A DNA stretch of 64,000 nucleotides from Cristatella mucedo (taxonomy: Eukaryota; Bryozoa; Phylactolaemata; Cristatellidae): assembly GCA_009760855.2 (NCBI GenBank), contig WPIO01000001.1, forward strand, positions 2,538,501 through 2,602,500. The letters run 5' to 3'. The position numbers were made by a program, and so were the translations under genes. The notes under the pieces are model-generated. The model was not told the origin of the DNA, made no database searches, and saw only the letters and a list, made by a program, of their open reading frames with translations. Positions 1 to 11,708 of this stretch are shown piece by piece. Position 1 is the stretch's first letter. Each line of letters begins with the position of its first letter.

Positions 1-1160
1 ACCGTGGACATGGATCCCTGGGCTTGAGTCCACTGCATGATGCAGGGGCAACGCTTCCTAACAAGACCGTGCATCGCTGGGCCACTGGCTTCACGGTCGA
101 GCACCAGCTCAGCCGCAGGAACACGTGATCCGTCGCTGGGCCCTGCGGCTGCACGGTTATAAAACTCGTGCTGTGCTGCCACTTGCATGGGTTGATTGCC
201 GGATTTCCAAACGCAGAGCCATTTTCAAATGCAAGGCAAACGAGTCACGCCCAGATGCTGCCAATGTCGGCAGATTACAGTCAACTGATATTTCCACCAG
301 TATTCAGAGCTGCTATATTTCGAGCTATGAGCTCGTGCTGCCGTCAGCTGGGGAGCTCTGCCGACAGTGGCCCACTGACCTTTTATGGCAGCCCTGCCAA
401 GCGGCAGTTTTGCAAGCCTCGAGCGCTACTACAGAGGACCAGAGACTTAGCAACATCCTCCAAGCCATTGCAGTCCCTTGCTCTCACGATAGGCAGAATT
501 CGATGACTGCTCATTAAAGGGGCGATCAGAATGAATGGGCCAAAACTTGAAAGGTCGTCGACGACGGTAGCACGATTGCCAGGTGACTGGCTGACGGTCT
601 CGACCGACTCGATGCTACTCGAACTACCAGACATGGCAGCATGTTTGGAGTTCTGCACAGCCAGCAGCAGCCACTTCCACGTACGACTAGTCGTGCTAGC
701 AAAATTACTACCCACGGCTGCTCTAACAAGAGTGGCTGCTTTTTTTAACAAAGTCATGCATGCAACAAATTGTACGAAGGCAGTTCTAATAAGCCCCTGA
801 CAGTCTGCAGGACAATGATTGCATCGTTGAATAGAATCAATCGGAGATTCGCTTTGCAAGGGGGTCACTGCACCAAGCACAGCAAGCGTCTGCTCATCTT
901 TTACTATTACCCGAGTCTCCTAGAGTAATGCGCTTCCCGGCTGACATTCGCAGTGCGGACCGGTTTTGCCATGCAGCCGACAGTCGAGGCTTCTGGCCAT
1001 AGCCTACTTTGGACACACCCGTGCACAGTTCAGTTACTTTTTGACACTTGAAAAAACAGTTCACAGCAAAACGGGGTCGCGCGACAGGTATCGCCAGAAT
1101 CGTCATCACCACTGTAGCCGTGCACGACCTAACGCTTGGCTAGCGCCCGACCAGTGCGCT
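1..1160. other. unassigned left-edge sequence
   Basis: No coding exon, RNA gene or repeat family was recognised here. An open minus-strand stretch at 383-880 (165 codons) has no recognisable domain. This may be intron of the dishevelled-like gene, whose later exons should lie to the left, but nothing here proves that. Confidence 0.4.
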
Positions 1161-1164
1161 TCAG

Positions 1165-2447
1165 CCGCACCTTGCTGCGTGTGACACTATTGATCACGAA
1201 ATTCTACCTCTGAACACGATCGGTCTGGTAAATGAGGCTCACGCGTGGCTTGAGTCGTACTGCCCGATCGTGTTCAGTCTCTTTCGTGCGGTGGCCACGT
1301 CTCGTCGACCACTCTAGTCACCTGTCGAAATCCATAATAAGAGTCTATTCATCAGTCACGTGTGGAGTTCTATGAGGGTCTATTCTCGATCCTTTGCCAT
1401 TCCTCATATAAAAAGAACCTCTCAAAAAAGTGATCTGGGCCCATCGTGATCGGCTGCCACTTCTATGCAGCCCAAAACCCAGCTATATGGGTCTTATAAA
1501 CCATCGCAATCCGCTTCACCAACTGATAAACTGAATGCTTGCGTTGGAGACATTCGATCCTAAATATCGGCAACTAAGACGGTACTAGGAGACTTTGCTC
1601 TTCTAATGTGTGATGCTACAGTGTGACCGCCTTCAGGAAGTTGGAATTTAGGTGTACTCTTTAATAAGTGCTTAAGGTTTAACAGTTGTATTAATTTAGA
1701 AGACCTCTTCCACAGCTAGCCACCACGTTTGATCCCAATCCAGGATTTGGGACTGCCTACCAGGTGGCTGGCTAATGATCTTGCTAGCCTCGTTCTGTCT
1801 AGGCTGCACTACTTCGATTCAGTTTTAGCTTTCTACCGAAAGAAGGAATTAAGCCTCTGCAGCCTGTAAAGAATACAGCTGAGAGGTTGGTAAACGAATT
1901 CAAGAGATTCAGCCGTGTTTAATTTGCTGAATGAGCATCAATGGGTACAGGTTGATACTCGCATGAAGAGTAAAATTCTTACACTGACCCACAACACCGG
2001 CCGTAACTTGGTCCCTTTATATCTAGCAGAACTACTGCCACAGTTTCAGCCTCCTTGAGCCCTTAGGTCCTCTACGGACATCCAGCAGTGCTAGTCCCAT
2101 CCTATTCACTTCCATGCTCGCCCATCTGACACAGCTATGCTTCTCACTTGCTCTTTGTCACGAGAGATGAAGTCTGTTGGCTGCAGCCAGCGTAACACCC
2201 ACTTGAAAAAAAAGATAAAATATTAGCTGATTTAACAGCCTCATTTTTATAGCAGCAGATGACCTGTCACTGTCAGTTATCAACGGCTATCACCACTGCT
2301 TGCAGTTTGGCACTAAAGGATCGCCCACTGGAGGAATCGAGCCCGGGACCTCGGTAGTAAAGAGCGAGCACTTTACCTCCTAGGCTATCACGGCCCTGAT
2401 CACTTAGTGGCTTTGTGGAGTCACAGACCGATAAATTACATTACACC
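1165..2447 (+). mobile_element. decayed LINE-C copy (CR1/L2-type), split by a SINE
   Basis: The copy starts inside the reverse transcriptase: a DTIDH block, typical of the catalytic palm of CR1/L2-type LINEs, is readable near 1170-1200. Further on are remnants of the C-terminal region with stops and frameshifts, matching the intact stretch at 27,329-28,138 (minus). The 3' untranslated part (about 2140-2200 and 2401-2447) ends in an ATTACATTACA tail. A SINE-B copy at 2212-2400 interrupts this part. The copy is 5'-truncated and cannot encode protein. Confidence 0.7.
2212..2400 (-). mobile_element. SINE-B copy inserted in a LINE-C 3' end
   Basis: Read on the minus strand it has a tRNA-like head with a B box, a middle part shared with the copies at 16.8, 19.5 and 21.8 kb, and the terminal 'aggctgttaaatcagct' motif. 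LINE-C 3' sequence lies on both sides, so the SINE is the younger insertion. Confidence 0.75.
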
Positions 2448-3560
2448 CCCGAACATAATATGAACAATAAATAATTCAAAAGGTGGATAGCAGACGGTAG
2501 ATTACTGCACGTATTAACTCTTGGTGAAAAAGCCTATCGCCTGCACACAACGACAATCTAGCGTAAAGAGCGCAAAGCTGCAAGCACAGGGGCACTGAGC
2601 TGCATGCCCACCGAGCTGCTTTGCAGTTACTGTTCCGAGCGTGGAGACCGACAGAGGAAGGGAGAGAGTGACCGGGAAGGGAGGAGGAAGTGCGGGGGAG
2701 AGAGCACGGAGGGGGTGAGGGAGGCAAGAGGACAGAGGGAGGAGAGAGGATGGGAGAAGGAAGGGGAGAGGGGGAATGGATGTACGAGAGAGGTAGGAGA
2801 GATGGGAGCGAGTTCTAGGCTCCATCTGCAAGTAAATGCTCTTTACTCGACAAGAAGCCGAGCCGAGAAGAAAGAGGAAAGACATTTACGTTTTATGCTC
2901 AACGTGGGCATTGAATTCGCTCCCACCTTCCCTCCATCTGTCCTACTTCCATCTCTAGACATGAGACATGTTGCCTGATCAAGCATGATTATTACCCGAG
3001 AAGAAGGAGAAGGCTCACTGGTCGGACTGGCTCCAGTCACCTCTATGGGCAACCCACTCAAGCCGACGACCGTGCAAGCACATTCGGGTTACGTTTGGAG
3101 ACTGGCTGAATTTGGTCCTAATCCGATGGAGCAGCCCCACACAAATGAGCATACATGCTCGTGTCCCATGCCCGACGGCCTTGCCTGCCGGAGATAACCA
3201 AACACAGCAGACTAATTTACACTGGCGTATGATAGGGGCACAATGCGCGTGCCGATGCCTAGATCGCCTTATCCGAGCAGCATTCGGAGCAGTTTGGCAA
3301 CCACCTGACGACACCAGCATCTGCTTCTGGCGAGATCCGGAGCTGCTGCTGGCTGCTGCTGCTCTTTCCCTTTCAGCAGATCAGCTGGTGAGAGAAGCAC
3401 AGACAGGGGAGACGACCCCGAGACACAGCAGCCAGCCAGCCAGGCGGCGGCACCTGCACTTGCAGGCAGAGGGGCAGATGGGGGCTCGGCTCGACGAGCC
3501 CTCGGTCATATGTGGCACAAGCTTTCGAGCAGAGGCTGGGAGGGGGGTATACACTTAAAC
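2448..3560. other. unassigned spacer, purine-rich block
   Basis: A purine-rich block (GGGAGAGAGG-like) spans about 2650-2800. Long open frames on both strands have no recognisable domain and are compositional. No gene was recognised. Confidence 0.4.
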
Positions 3561-3561
3561 T

Positions 3562-4520
3562 AAACGATGATTAAACTAACTTATTAGTTATGGGCAAACT
3601 CAGTGCGATTCAGAAATTGGAAAGGCTAACCGCTCAAAATTGGCTCTGCCAGGACATCTGTTGAATTAGCTCAAAATCTAGGGGTCATGTACCAAAGTGA
3701 CCTCTCGTTAGACGACCACATCAGATCCACAATCAAGTCTGCCTACTTACAGATACATAACATTGCTAAAGTTCGGGCTTGTTTAGATAAGGATACCACG
3801 TCTAAGTTGGTCCATGCCTATGTGACATCCCGTCTTGACTTCTGTAACTCGTTGCTTGCTGGCCTACCGGCATGTGCAATCAGGCGCTTACAGCTGGTGA
3901 AAAACCCTGCAGCTAGGCTTGTCTGTCGTGAGCGTCGCAGTTGCCACATCACACCACTTCTCGCCGACTTGCACTGGCTACCAGTCAAGCAACGAATCGA
4001 CTTCAAGGTTTTGTCGCTCACTTTTAGGTCACCTCATTCTTTGGCTCCAGCCTCTCTTAGATCTACTCCCCCACCAGGCCAAGTATCGTACCACCCGCTT
4101 TTCGGAATCCAACCGTTTACCAATACCTCATACAAACCTCAAATCCTTTGGAGACCGTGCATTTAGTTTGTATGCTCCCAAAGCCTGGAACTCACTCCCG
4201 ACTTGCGTCAGAACAACCCTGACTTGACCACATTTAAAAGAACTTTAAACACTTATTTAGGACAGCATTTAGTGGACCCCCGAGATTCGTCCTTCATGTG
4301 CTTATGCGTGCTGACACTGTGCATGCTGCCACTAACCACACTTGAATTCTGACCCTGAGCATCTCACCCCTAACCATGTTATTCGTGTTGTTTACTTAGC
4401 ACGATATTACTCACCATTCAATCGCGTTTCCATTTGCAGCAAATGTAAAGCGCCTAGAAAGAGATTGAGTTCTCTGAGGATGCTTTATAAAGTGCATAAT
4501 TATAATTATTATTATTACAC
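3562..4520 (+). mobile_element. LINE-A 3' fragment with 3' stem-loop and (ATT)n tail
   Basis: A 5'-truncated CR1/L2-type LINE. The frame at 3687-4166 encodes the C-terminal part of the reverse transcriptase, including the SRLDFCNSLLAGLP and LHWLPVKQRI blocks. A frameshift near 4075 moves the rest into another frame. The 3' UTR carries the family stem-loop (about 4445-4495, arms AAAGCGCC and its partner) and ends in ATTATTATTA. Confidence 0.85.
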
Positions 4521-4700
4521 TGGCACGAGTGCAGCCCCATCGGGGCCCATACCACAGTGCTCGGCACGCCGGCGTGCAAAACCGTGAAAAACTATGCCAC
4601 GATCCTCTTTGCAGCATCCAACACAGGCTTGATGCAATGCAACAACTGACACGTGAGGATCGCCTAAACAAGGGGCCCCTTTCCTTCGATGGGCATCGGC

Positions 4701-4967
<267 letters not shown>

Positions 4968-5455
4968 ATGAATGGCATTTACGATCAGACCAAGAGCCGG
5001 TGAAGCCGGATTAGGCACTCGCAGCATAGCGACTGGAACGATCAGCATAGCAGCTTGCGACTTCGGCGATGCCTGCCTCCTCGACCCCAAGGCAACAGAA
5101 CTGCCTCATCTGCGGCCTGCATTTGACGCTGGAATGAGTACCGCCACGTCGAATTACTAAGGATAAATATTTCTCTCTCCGAGACATGCAGAGATGCTCA
5201 ATGCGCTGCTGCAGATGACACGAAAGGTATTGCCAGATACCAGATATCTGCTCGAGCACGAGCGCAGAGCACCAGCAACATCTGCTCGAGAATCAGAGTC
5301 TCGCTGGCTCGAGGCTGGCTCGGCAATTCCAAGCCAAGCAATGATGGCCTCCCAGACATTAGCCACCAGGTACGTGAACGATGTTTGCTTCTGAGCTGCA
5401 AGTCGCCTGGAGAATCATAGAGGCCAGTATCGATCGGCTTAGAGAGATGTCTTAC
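4968..5455. other. probable intron of the dishevelled-like gene
   Basis: This lies directly downstream, on the minus strand, of the PDZ exon donor. I searched it for the second half of a dishevelled PDZ domain (the DGRIEPGD region) and did not find it. No repeat family was recognised. Confidence 0.35.
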
Positions 5456-7781
5456 CCTTGCATTACAGATCCGACATAGATTCCACCATCCCCATTGCTG
5501 CCACTCTGACCAACAAGACTTATACCCAAGAAATTAGTGGCATCTACAAACGTTAACAAGGGAGTCACTATTTGCAAGCAAACCAAAAAATCAGCCACGC
5601 GCGCACTCTGCCAGCGAAAAAGGTGATACATCGATGGCAGCATGGGCTAAGATATAGGGACCAACAGGCAGCCTGCCAATAGAGACAAAAACAGGCAGAT
5701 ACAATGGTGGAGAGAGACAAAGAGGGGAAGAGAGAGAACAATAGAGAAATGGGATTGATATAGAGACAGAAAGAGAGAGAAAGAGAAAGACAGAAAGAGA
5801 GAGAGAGAGAGAGGGAGAGAGACGACACAGAGAGTGGACGAGAGAGAGGGAAGAGAGGAGAGAGACACGACCAACTGGCACGGCATCATCAAGTGCACCA
5901 CCTAGCCTGGTCCCACTTAACGATGCTGGCGCCCTCTTTCCTTGCATCTCAAAACTCGGTTTGGTCCTCAGCTATATATCTTTGTCCCCTTGTTCTAATA
6001 CATCACCGGTGTCGGCCATAGCACACGAGCGGCCAAGAGCATGGAAAGAGAACAGCCACATCACCAGCCAGGGCTGGTGGCACGTGGCCAGGCACCCGAG
6101 AGCCTCTCGGGGTCTGTATGAGAAATTGCACCCGAGAACCTCGGAGCGGGAAGGTAGAATTGAGAAATAATGCGATCACCTGTGTTAAGAGTCACAGTGA
6201 TGACGTTTAGTGAGACCGTTGAGTCAGTTATGCTGTCACTGCAGCTGCTGCTGCTTCTGCTCCATGAAGAATCCTACGAAGCATAACAAAACGCACAACA
6301 CAGGTATTAAATATAAATATTAAATACATCTTAAATATTCAATAAAATATTTTTTATAAATAAAATTGTTTTTAATTTTATAAATTATTAATAAATAGAT
6401 ATATTTATTTATTTAAAATAAATGTATAAATATTAACTAAATAAATATGCACGGGTATTAAACTGATAGCCGTGAAAGTCCATTTACCCTGCGACTTGCC
6501 TTTGTCAGGACGACTGAGCACACATGCTCGCACATACGAGCGTGTATGTGCTTGCATACGAACGATCGTGCACCTGCTCGCACATGCACGTGAGCAAGCA
6601 ATGGGCCACACACGCTCTCCTTTACACAGACGTGCAAATGCTCACAAGTGCATGCTACTGTGTGCATGCACACCTGTCTACTCACAGCCGTTGCTTACAG
6701 GGGATAAAACACTTTCAGCATGTTGAGAGCATGTACACAAACCTACACAAATACAACGACATGATTACTACAACCAATGTTCTTATAATCTCTGTCGTCG
6801 CCATTATCGTCTTCTTCCTCCTCATCATCAACAGGCTCAAGTGGTGTGACACCAGCCTCCAATTTCTGGTGTCGGTTTTCAACTTCAGATGACGACATGA
6901 AATACCCTTTCTTTCTAAGTGCTAAGATACTGTATGCCTTTCGGACATCTATAGTGATGTGCCGTGTAGATCCGGCTGACGGTTAAGCTTCGAGACTAGA
7001 ATTTATTAAATTTTTATAAATGTCATAGCAACTATCGAGTTCCACCATCACTGAAGACCCCAGTTAAGTGAAACCCAAATTAACGACACCAATAATGACG
7101 AAATTAATAATAAGCTTTTTGCACAGTGTCATAAGAGAACCGAATTCTGTTCAGGTACATTAAAACTCGCTGCATGAGATGCAACAACCATGAGTTAGTG
7201 ACAAGCAGGGCATCATGCTTAGACAAGCATGTAAGAGCATACAGAAAGCCCCTCGGGCCACTGGTTAGTAGGACCCTTGGTTAATAGCATGCAGTGAATC
7301 ATCGTGCATAGGAAAGCACTCAAAGTAAACAGGGGGAAAAAGAAAGCCTCAGTGCATGACGCTGAGAAAGCTGAGCAGAACGGGTGCATCTTTAGCTGTC
7401 AATACAAGTGGTGACACCAGCAGAAAGAGGGTTCCTGACTTTCAGTGTATACAAACTGAAGGTCCAATCACCAAGTTATTTCAAAGGACCGATGACTAAA
7501 AAAAAAGCAGAATAGCGGGTGGTATAAGAGCACACGGGAGCAAGAAGATCGGAGAGGTGTGCTGTCGAGTGAAGCGACCTTCAGGCTAGAGAAAGGATCT
7601 GGAAGTCGATTAAATGTGTGATAAGCCAGATAAGCTCAGACTAAAGTGGTGTGATGTGGCAGCTGCCCTGTTAATTTAGCCAAGATAAGCTGGTGAGTTT
7701 AGCACCAGCTGGTGGCGATGCAGGGTACAGGTCCAGAGTCTGAATAAAGGGCCTTCAGTAATCCTCGGGCGATTTCAGACA

Positions 7782-7854
<73 letters not shown>

Positions 7855-9146
7855 TTGGCTATCGTACTATAGTCCAAGTCGGCCGAATTTGGCAATGTTC
7901 CTTAGCTGAATGTACGCCAACTTGACGGCGGAGGCATTGTGCTCACCTAATGACAAGCCACTTTGAAAAAGCCAGCCAAGATTACAAGCAAACGTCATGG
8001 ACAGCGGTAGAGTTAAGGGGCAGGGAGAGAGAAAATGCTGCCCCCCCCCCACAGGGAGGAGGGGCAGCGACCGGGCATGCCCTTGTTACCAGGCCCTGAC
8101 TGTCACCGATGGAGAAATTCTGCTCTACTTCCACTCGATGAGTAACCCGTGCTCGTGTCAAAAAAACACTTGATGTTTCGGTGTGATTTTTCACTAACTT
8201 CAGGTCTTGCTCATTATGTAAAAATTCTGCAGGTATTCTCCCCAAGATGAAAATCTTGGCTCTACCTCTGATCACGGAAATTATGCTAAATGAGCCAAAA
8301 TTGAGGCTGAGCTCTTCCAACCTCTAGACTTCGGCATACGAATACGACTACAAATACGCATTACTATTAGGTTGAACTTACTACCGTTAAGCTTCAGGAA
8401 GTCACTGACAATGTATACAATATTGTACATAATATACTATAATATATTATAATATATGTAATTATAAATATATTTTAATATATTATAGTATATATTATAT
8501 TAATAATAATGTATTGTATAATATATATAATATAAATATAATATATATCCAGTATACTGTATATTATATTGTATACAATATAAACCGCTAACAAGATGCA
8601 GCAATAGCTGCAAGCGACCCACTTCAAAGCGGTGTCGCAAGCTGTGCTAGCAAGCAAACTTGACCTCACGGTTTTGGTGTGCGTGAACGTGGGGGGGGGG
8701 TCTTCCGTTCTAGCAACCTACCGGCCGTCTCTCTCTAGGGCCACGGTTGTACTGCCGTCGGCCTCGCTGCCGCCTCCGCCGCTGCTCCTCGGGTGACCAG
8801 TATGTCCCCTCATTACTGGCGTTCATGGACGACGTGTGAGCAGACGAGGCACAGGACTTATCGTCGCTGTGCATCACAGAGGAGTAACTGCACGCACGAA
8901 TTAGGCAAACAAAATAAGCAACAATCGCGGCACCACCATGCGCCGGCACAAAAAATCTTGTGCACGGTGCGCTGGCAGCGGCGAATCGCACGCACCGGCT
9001 GTTGGTCGAGCTGACGCTTTCCTCCGACCGGAAGTAGCTGGTCGAGCGCATGCTGCTAGTGCTGCTGCTTGTGGATGCAGTGTCCGAGTACCTCCAGCCG
9101 CCACCACGGCGATCGTCAGCAGGAGGCCGAAGCCCTCCGATAGCAC
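5456..9146 (-). CDS. DVL: dishevelled-like protein, partial (four exons)
   Basis: Dishevelled relays Wnt signals from Frizzled receptors in the cytoplasm. Four exons read on the minus strand: 9146-8996, 8887-8722, 6865-6775 and 5567-5456. All three junctions keep frame (phases 2+1, 0 and 1+2). The last exon encodes the start of a PDZ domain with the FLGISLVGQS loop and GDGGIYVGSVM, which in my knowledge is specific to Dishevelled. Upstream is a Ser/Thr-rich stretch (SDTASTSSSTSSMRSTSY), then an Arg-rich run (EEQRRRRQRGRRQ), paralleling the linker between DIX and PDZ. The exon at 6775-6865 adds an acidic run (DDEEEEDDNGDD) just before PDZ, which is unusual. Its donor (ATTG|GTTGTA) and acceptor (CACCAG|AAA) are weak, so this exon is the least certain. 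The rest of PDZ, the DEP domain and the DIX domain were not found. The identification rests mainly on the PDZ exon. Confidence 0.78.
5568..6774 (-). other. dishevelled-like intron
   Basis: It lies between the acidic exon and the PDZ exon. It holds a (GA)n-rich block at 5762-5825 and a strongly AT-rich stretch at 6300-6460. No other element was recognised. Confidence 0.5.
7784..7850. repeat. (AC)n microsatellite
   Basis: A pure AC run of about 33 units inside a dishevelled-like intron. Confidence 0.98.
8407..8585. repeat. AT-rich palindromic tract
   Basis: Made almost only of TATA/ATAT/TAATA words with many self-complementary segments. It lies in the dishevelled-like intron about 140 bp from the Arg-rich exon. 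Confidence 0.8.
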
Positions 9147-10690
9147 CTAATGGCGATGATTTTAATAATAATCATAATAATAATAAGCTTGCACGATGCC
9201 CTACGAGAACTAAATCACTTTCTAGCCACTTGACGTAGGCAGGCACAGAATCACATCAAACGAGCAGTGACTGTGACACGCGCAATTGCATCATTCAGAA
9301 GAAGCACATAAAGGCCAATTCCTCACGAATGGAGTCAGTGCAGCACGAGTTGCTTTTTTTTGCTCACTTTTGATGTTAAGTCAGGGGATTTCACAATGTG
9401 GTAGGGAGTTTTGAGCTCTGGGTGTGAACCCGTCTCCTTCCCAACTCCCCTCAGCCTTCAACATTGAACTTGCCTAAGGAAGCCAATCGTAAGAGTCATA
9501 AGAGACCTGATGGGACACGTCGGAGGACAAGCCGCCCAACACGCCCCTTTAGATCGGTCCAAGGGTGCCAAAAGGGCTCACGTCCCTCTTCCCTACGCCT
9601 AGGACCAGAGCGCTTTGCTGGCCAACGCTGGTGCAGCTGCACTGAGGCTGATCGAGCAGTTCGAACGATGAGGGCGATCAAGCAGAATGACCTTCAGCTG
9701 CAGCCGGCAAATGGAGCCGCAGCTGAGTGGCTCTGTGGTACGATCTGCAAAGGCTACGACTTGCAAGGTCCAAGAAAGCAGCAGAGGCCATGTGCACCTC
9801 AGCCTTCTATTGCACCGATGCCCGAGTAAGGGTAAGGGCAATCGAATGAAATTGGGCAACACAAGGAATGCAGACAGCCGGGGGCCCTGGCTCTGACTCA
9901 TGGGGGTGTGGTCGCCAACAATAGTCCCTCAGTGGACTAGAAAAGGCTGTCAGTAAGTTGCATACAGAACTAATCAAGCCCATTGGCACCTGCATGAAGT
10001 AAGAAGGACCGAACCCAGAGCACCTCTGTGATTGTCTTTCCTGTCAGTCAAGTATTTCAAAAAAAACATAACAGGAACTGGCAAAGCTTGTTATGACAAC
10101 AATTAGCAAGCAGGCACGTCAGAGATAACGTGAACAAATTAAGGCCACCCAAAAGGGTGGGCTGAAGTGTCACTCAACAGCAGTCTGTGGGACAGTAATA
10201 CTTGTTGCAAGGTTTTGCCCCCTTTGCCAGTTCACTGGCAAGAGCTAGAATCATGCTGCTGCAAATACTTATGGAACATAGAAGTCAAGCAAAATCCTAT
10301 TTGGTTAAGGTCACTAAACAACTTCCTCGTCCATGCGCCAGCCGTGCTCGAATCCCTCAGGCAGTCTGGGTGAACGCCCCTCCCCCAATGTATCAGGGGG
10401 ATTGGCCAGCTACATAATAACTGCCTCTTCTAGAAGACCATTGCACTTAGCTGCCAATGCTGCATCCCTTGCAGTCTAACCTGTCTTGCTACAAAAGATG
10501 CACTAGCAACAGCTGTAATACAGACCAGTATCAAGGATCTGTTCGGTTTCCGAAAGGTCAGTTTTACTAAACGATCCGACTCCTGTGTTGGATCGGCAGC
10601 CCCAAGAGGCATTAGATCTAGAACCGCCTATGTCGTCACGTGCTAGGACGTTAGCCTCCGTGTTGTAGATCCCGAGGCAACAAGACCTAT
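9147..10690. other. unassigned, probable dishevelled intron or flank
   Basis: An (AAT)n-like tract at about 9163-9190 lies immediately upstream of the Ser-rich exon. Open frames at 9464-9901 on both strands have no recognisable domain. Confidence 0.35.
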
Positions 10691-10693
10691 GCC

Positions 10694-11497
10694 TAGTCAA
10701 ATCAGCCTATTTTCAGCTTCATAACATTGCTAAAATTAGGGCTTGTTTAGATAAGGATACCACGTCCAAGTTGGTCCATGCATTCGTGACATCTCGTCTC
10801 GACTTCTGCAACTCACTGCTTACTGGCCTACCAGCATGTGCGATCAGGCGATTGCAGCTGGTGCAAAACTCTGCAGCTAGGCTTGTCTGTCGTGAGCATC
10901 GCAGTTGCCACATTACTCCACTTCTCGCCGACCTGCACTGGTTACCAGTCAAGCAACGGATTGACATCAAGGTTTTGTCGCTCACTTTTAGGTCTCTTCA
11001 TTCTATGGCTCCAGCCTATCTTTCAGATATACTACCCCATCAGGCAAAGCATCGTACCACTCGCTTTTCGAAATCCAACAGTCTACAAATACCTCGTACA
11101 AACCTTAAATCCTTTGGAGACCGTGCATTTAGCTCGTATGCTCCCACAGCCTGGAACTCCCTCCCGACCTGCATCAGAACATCCCCTGACCTGACCACAT
11201 TTAAAAGAAACTTAAAAACATACCTATTTAGGACAGCATTTAGTGGGTCCTTGTGATTCGTCCTCGATGTGCTTATGCGTGCTGACACTGTTCATGCTGC
11301 CACTAACCACATTTGCATGCTGACCCAGTGCATGTAACCCCTAACCATGTTATTCATTTTGTTTGTTTTTCAAGCATGATTTTACTTACTATTCTATTGC
11401 GTATCACTTTGCAGCAAATGTAAAGCGCCTAGAAAGAGATTAAGTTCTCTGAGGGCGCTTTATCAAGTGCAATATTATTATTATTATTATTATTATT
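10694..11497 (+). mobile_element. LINE-A 3' fragment, best-preserved tail
   Basis: 5'-truncated. An open frame at 10,771-11,256 encodes 161 residues of the reverse-transcriptase C-terminal region (SRLDFCNSLLTGLPACAIRR, LHWLPVKQRID, AYLSDIL, then a NSLP...TFKRNLKTYLF end), finishing in a natural stop. The 3' UTR carries the stem-loop with arms AAAGCGCC (11,422-11,429) and GGCGCTTT (11,454-11,461), then (ATT)n. No stop lies inside the 161 codons, so this is among the younger copies. Confidence 0.88.
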
Positions 11498-11599
11498 TTC
11501 TAGCGATAGCAAGCCCCGCACCAACTTGCTCCAGAGAAAAATGCAACTTGGAAGGATGTTTAGGAAACATGTTTTCTATCCTTAATTATAATTGAGTTT

Positions 11600-11708
11600 A
11601 ATTGATGAAGGTCTGCTTCTTTTATAGCACATGTAAAGTGATTGGATAGAAATTGTGTTCTCTGAGAGTGCAATACAATTGTCTATTATTATTATTAGTA
11701 TTCTTATT
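11600..11708 (+). mobile_element. LINE-A tail remnant
   Basis: Diverged copy of the LINE-A 3' stem-loop (CACATGTAAAGTGATTGG... TTCTCTGAGAG) followed by ATTATTATTAG. It has no coding part and lies about 100 bp after another LINE-A tail in the same orientation. Confidence 0.65.

Larger units (their letters stand above)
6866..8721 (-). other. dishevelled-like intron
   Basis: It separates the Arg-rich exon from the acidic exon. It contains an (AC)n run at 7784-7850, a C10 run near 8041, an AT-rich self-complementary stretch at 8407-8585 and a G-run just before the exon. No LINE or SINE homology was seen. Confidence 0.5.
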
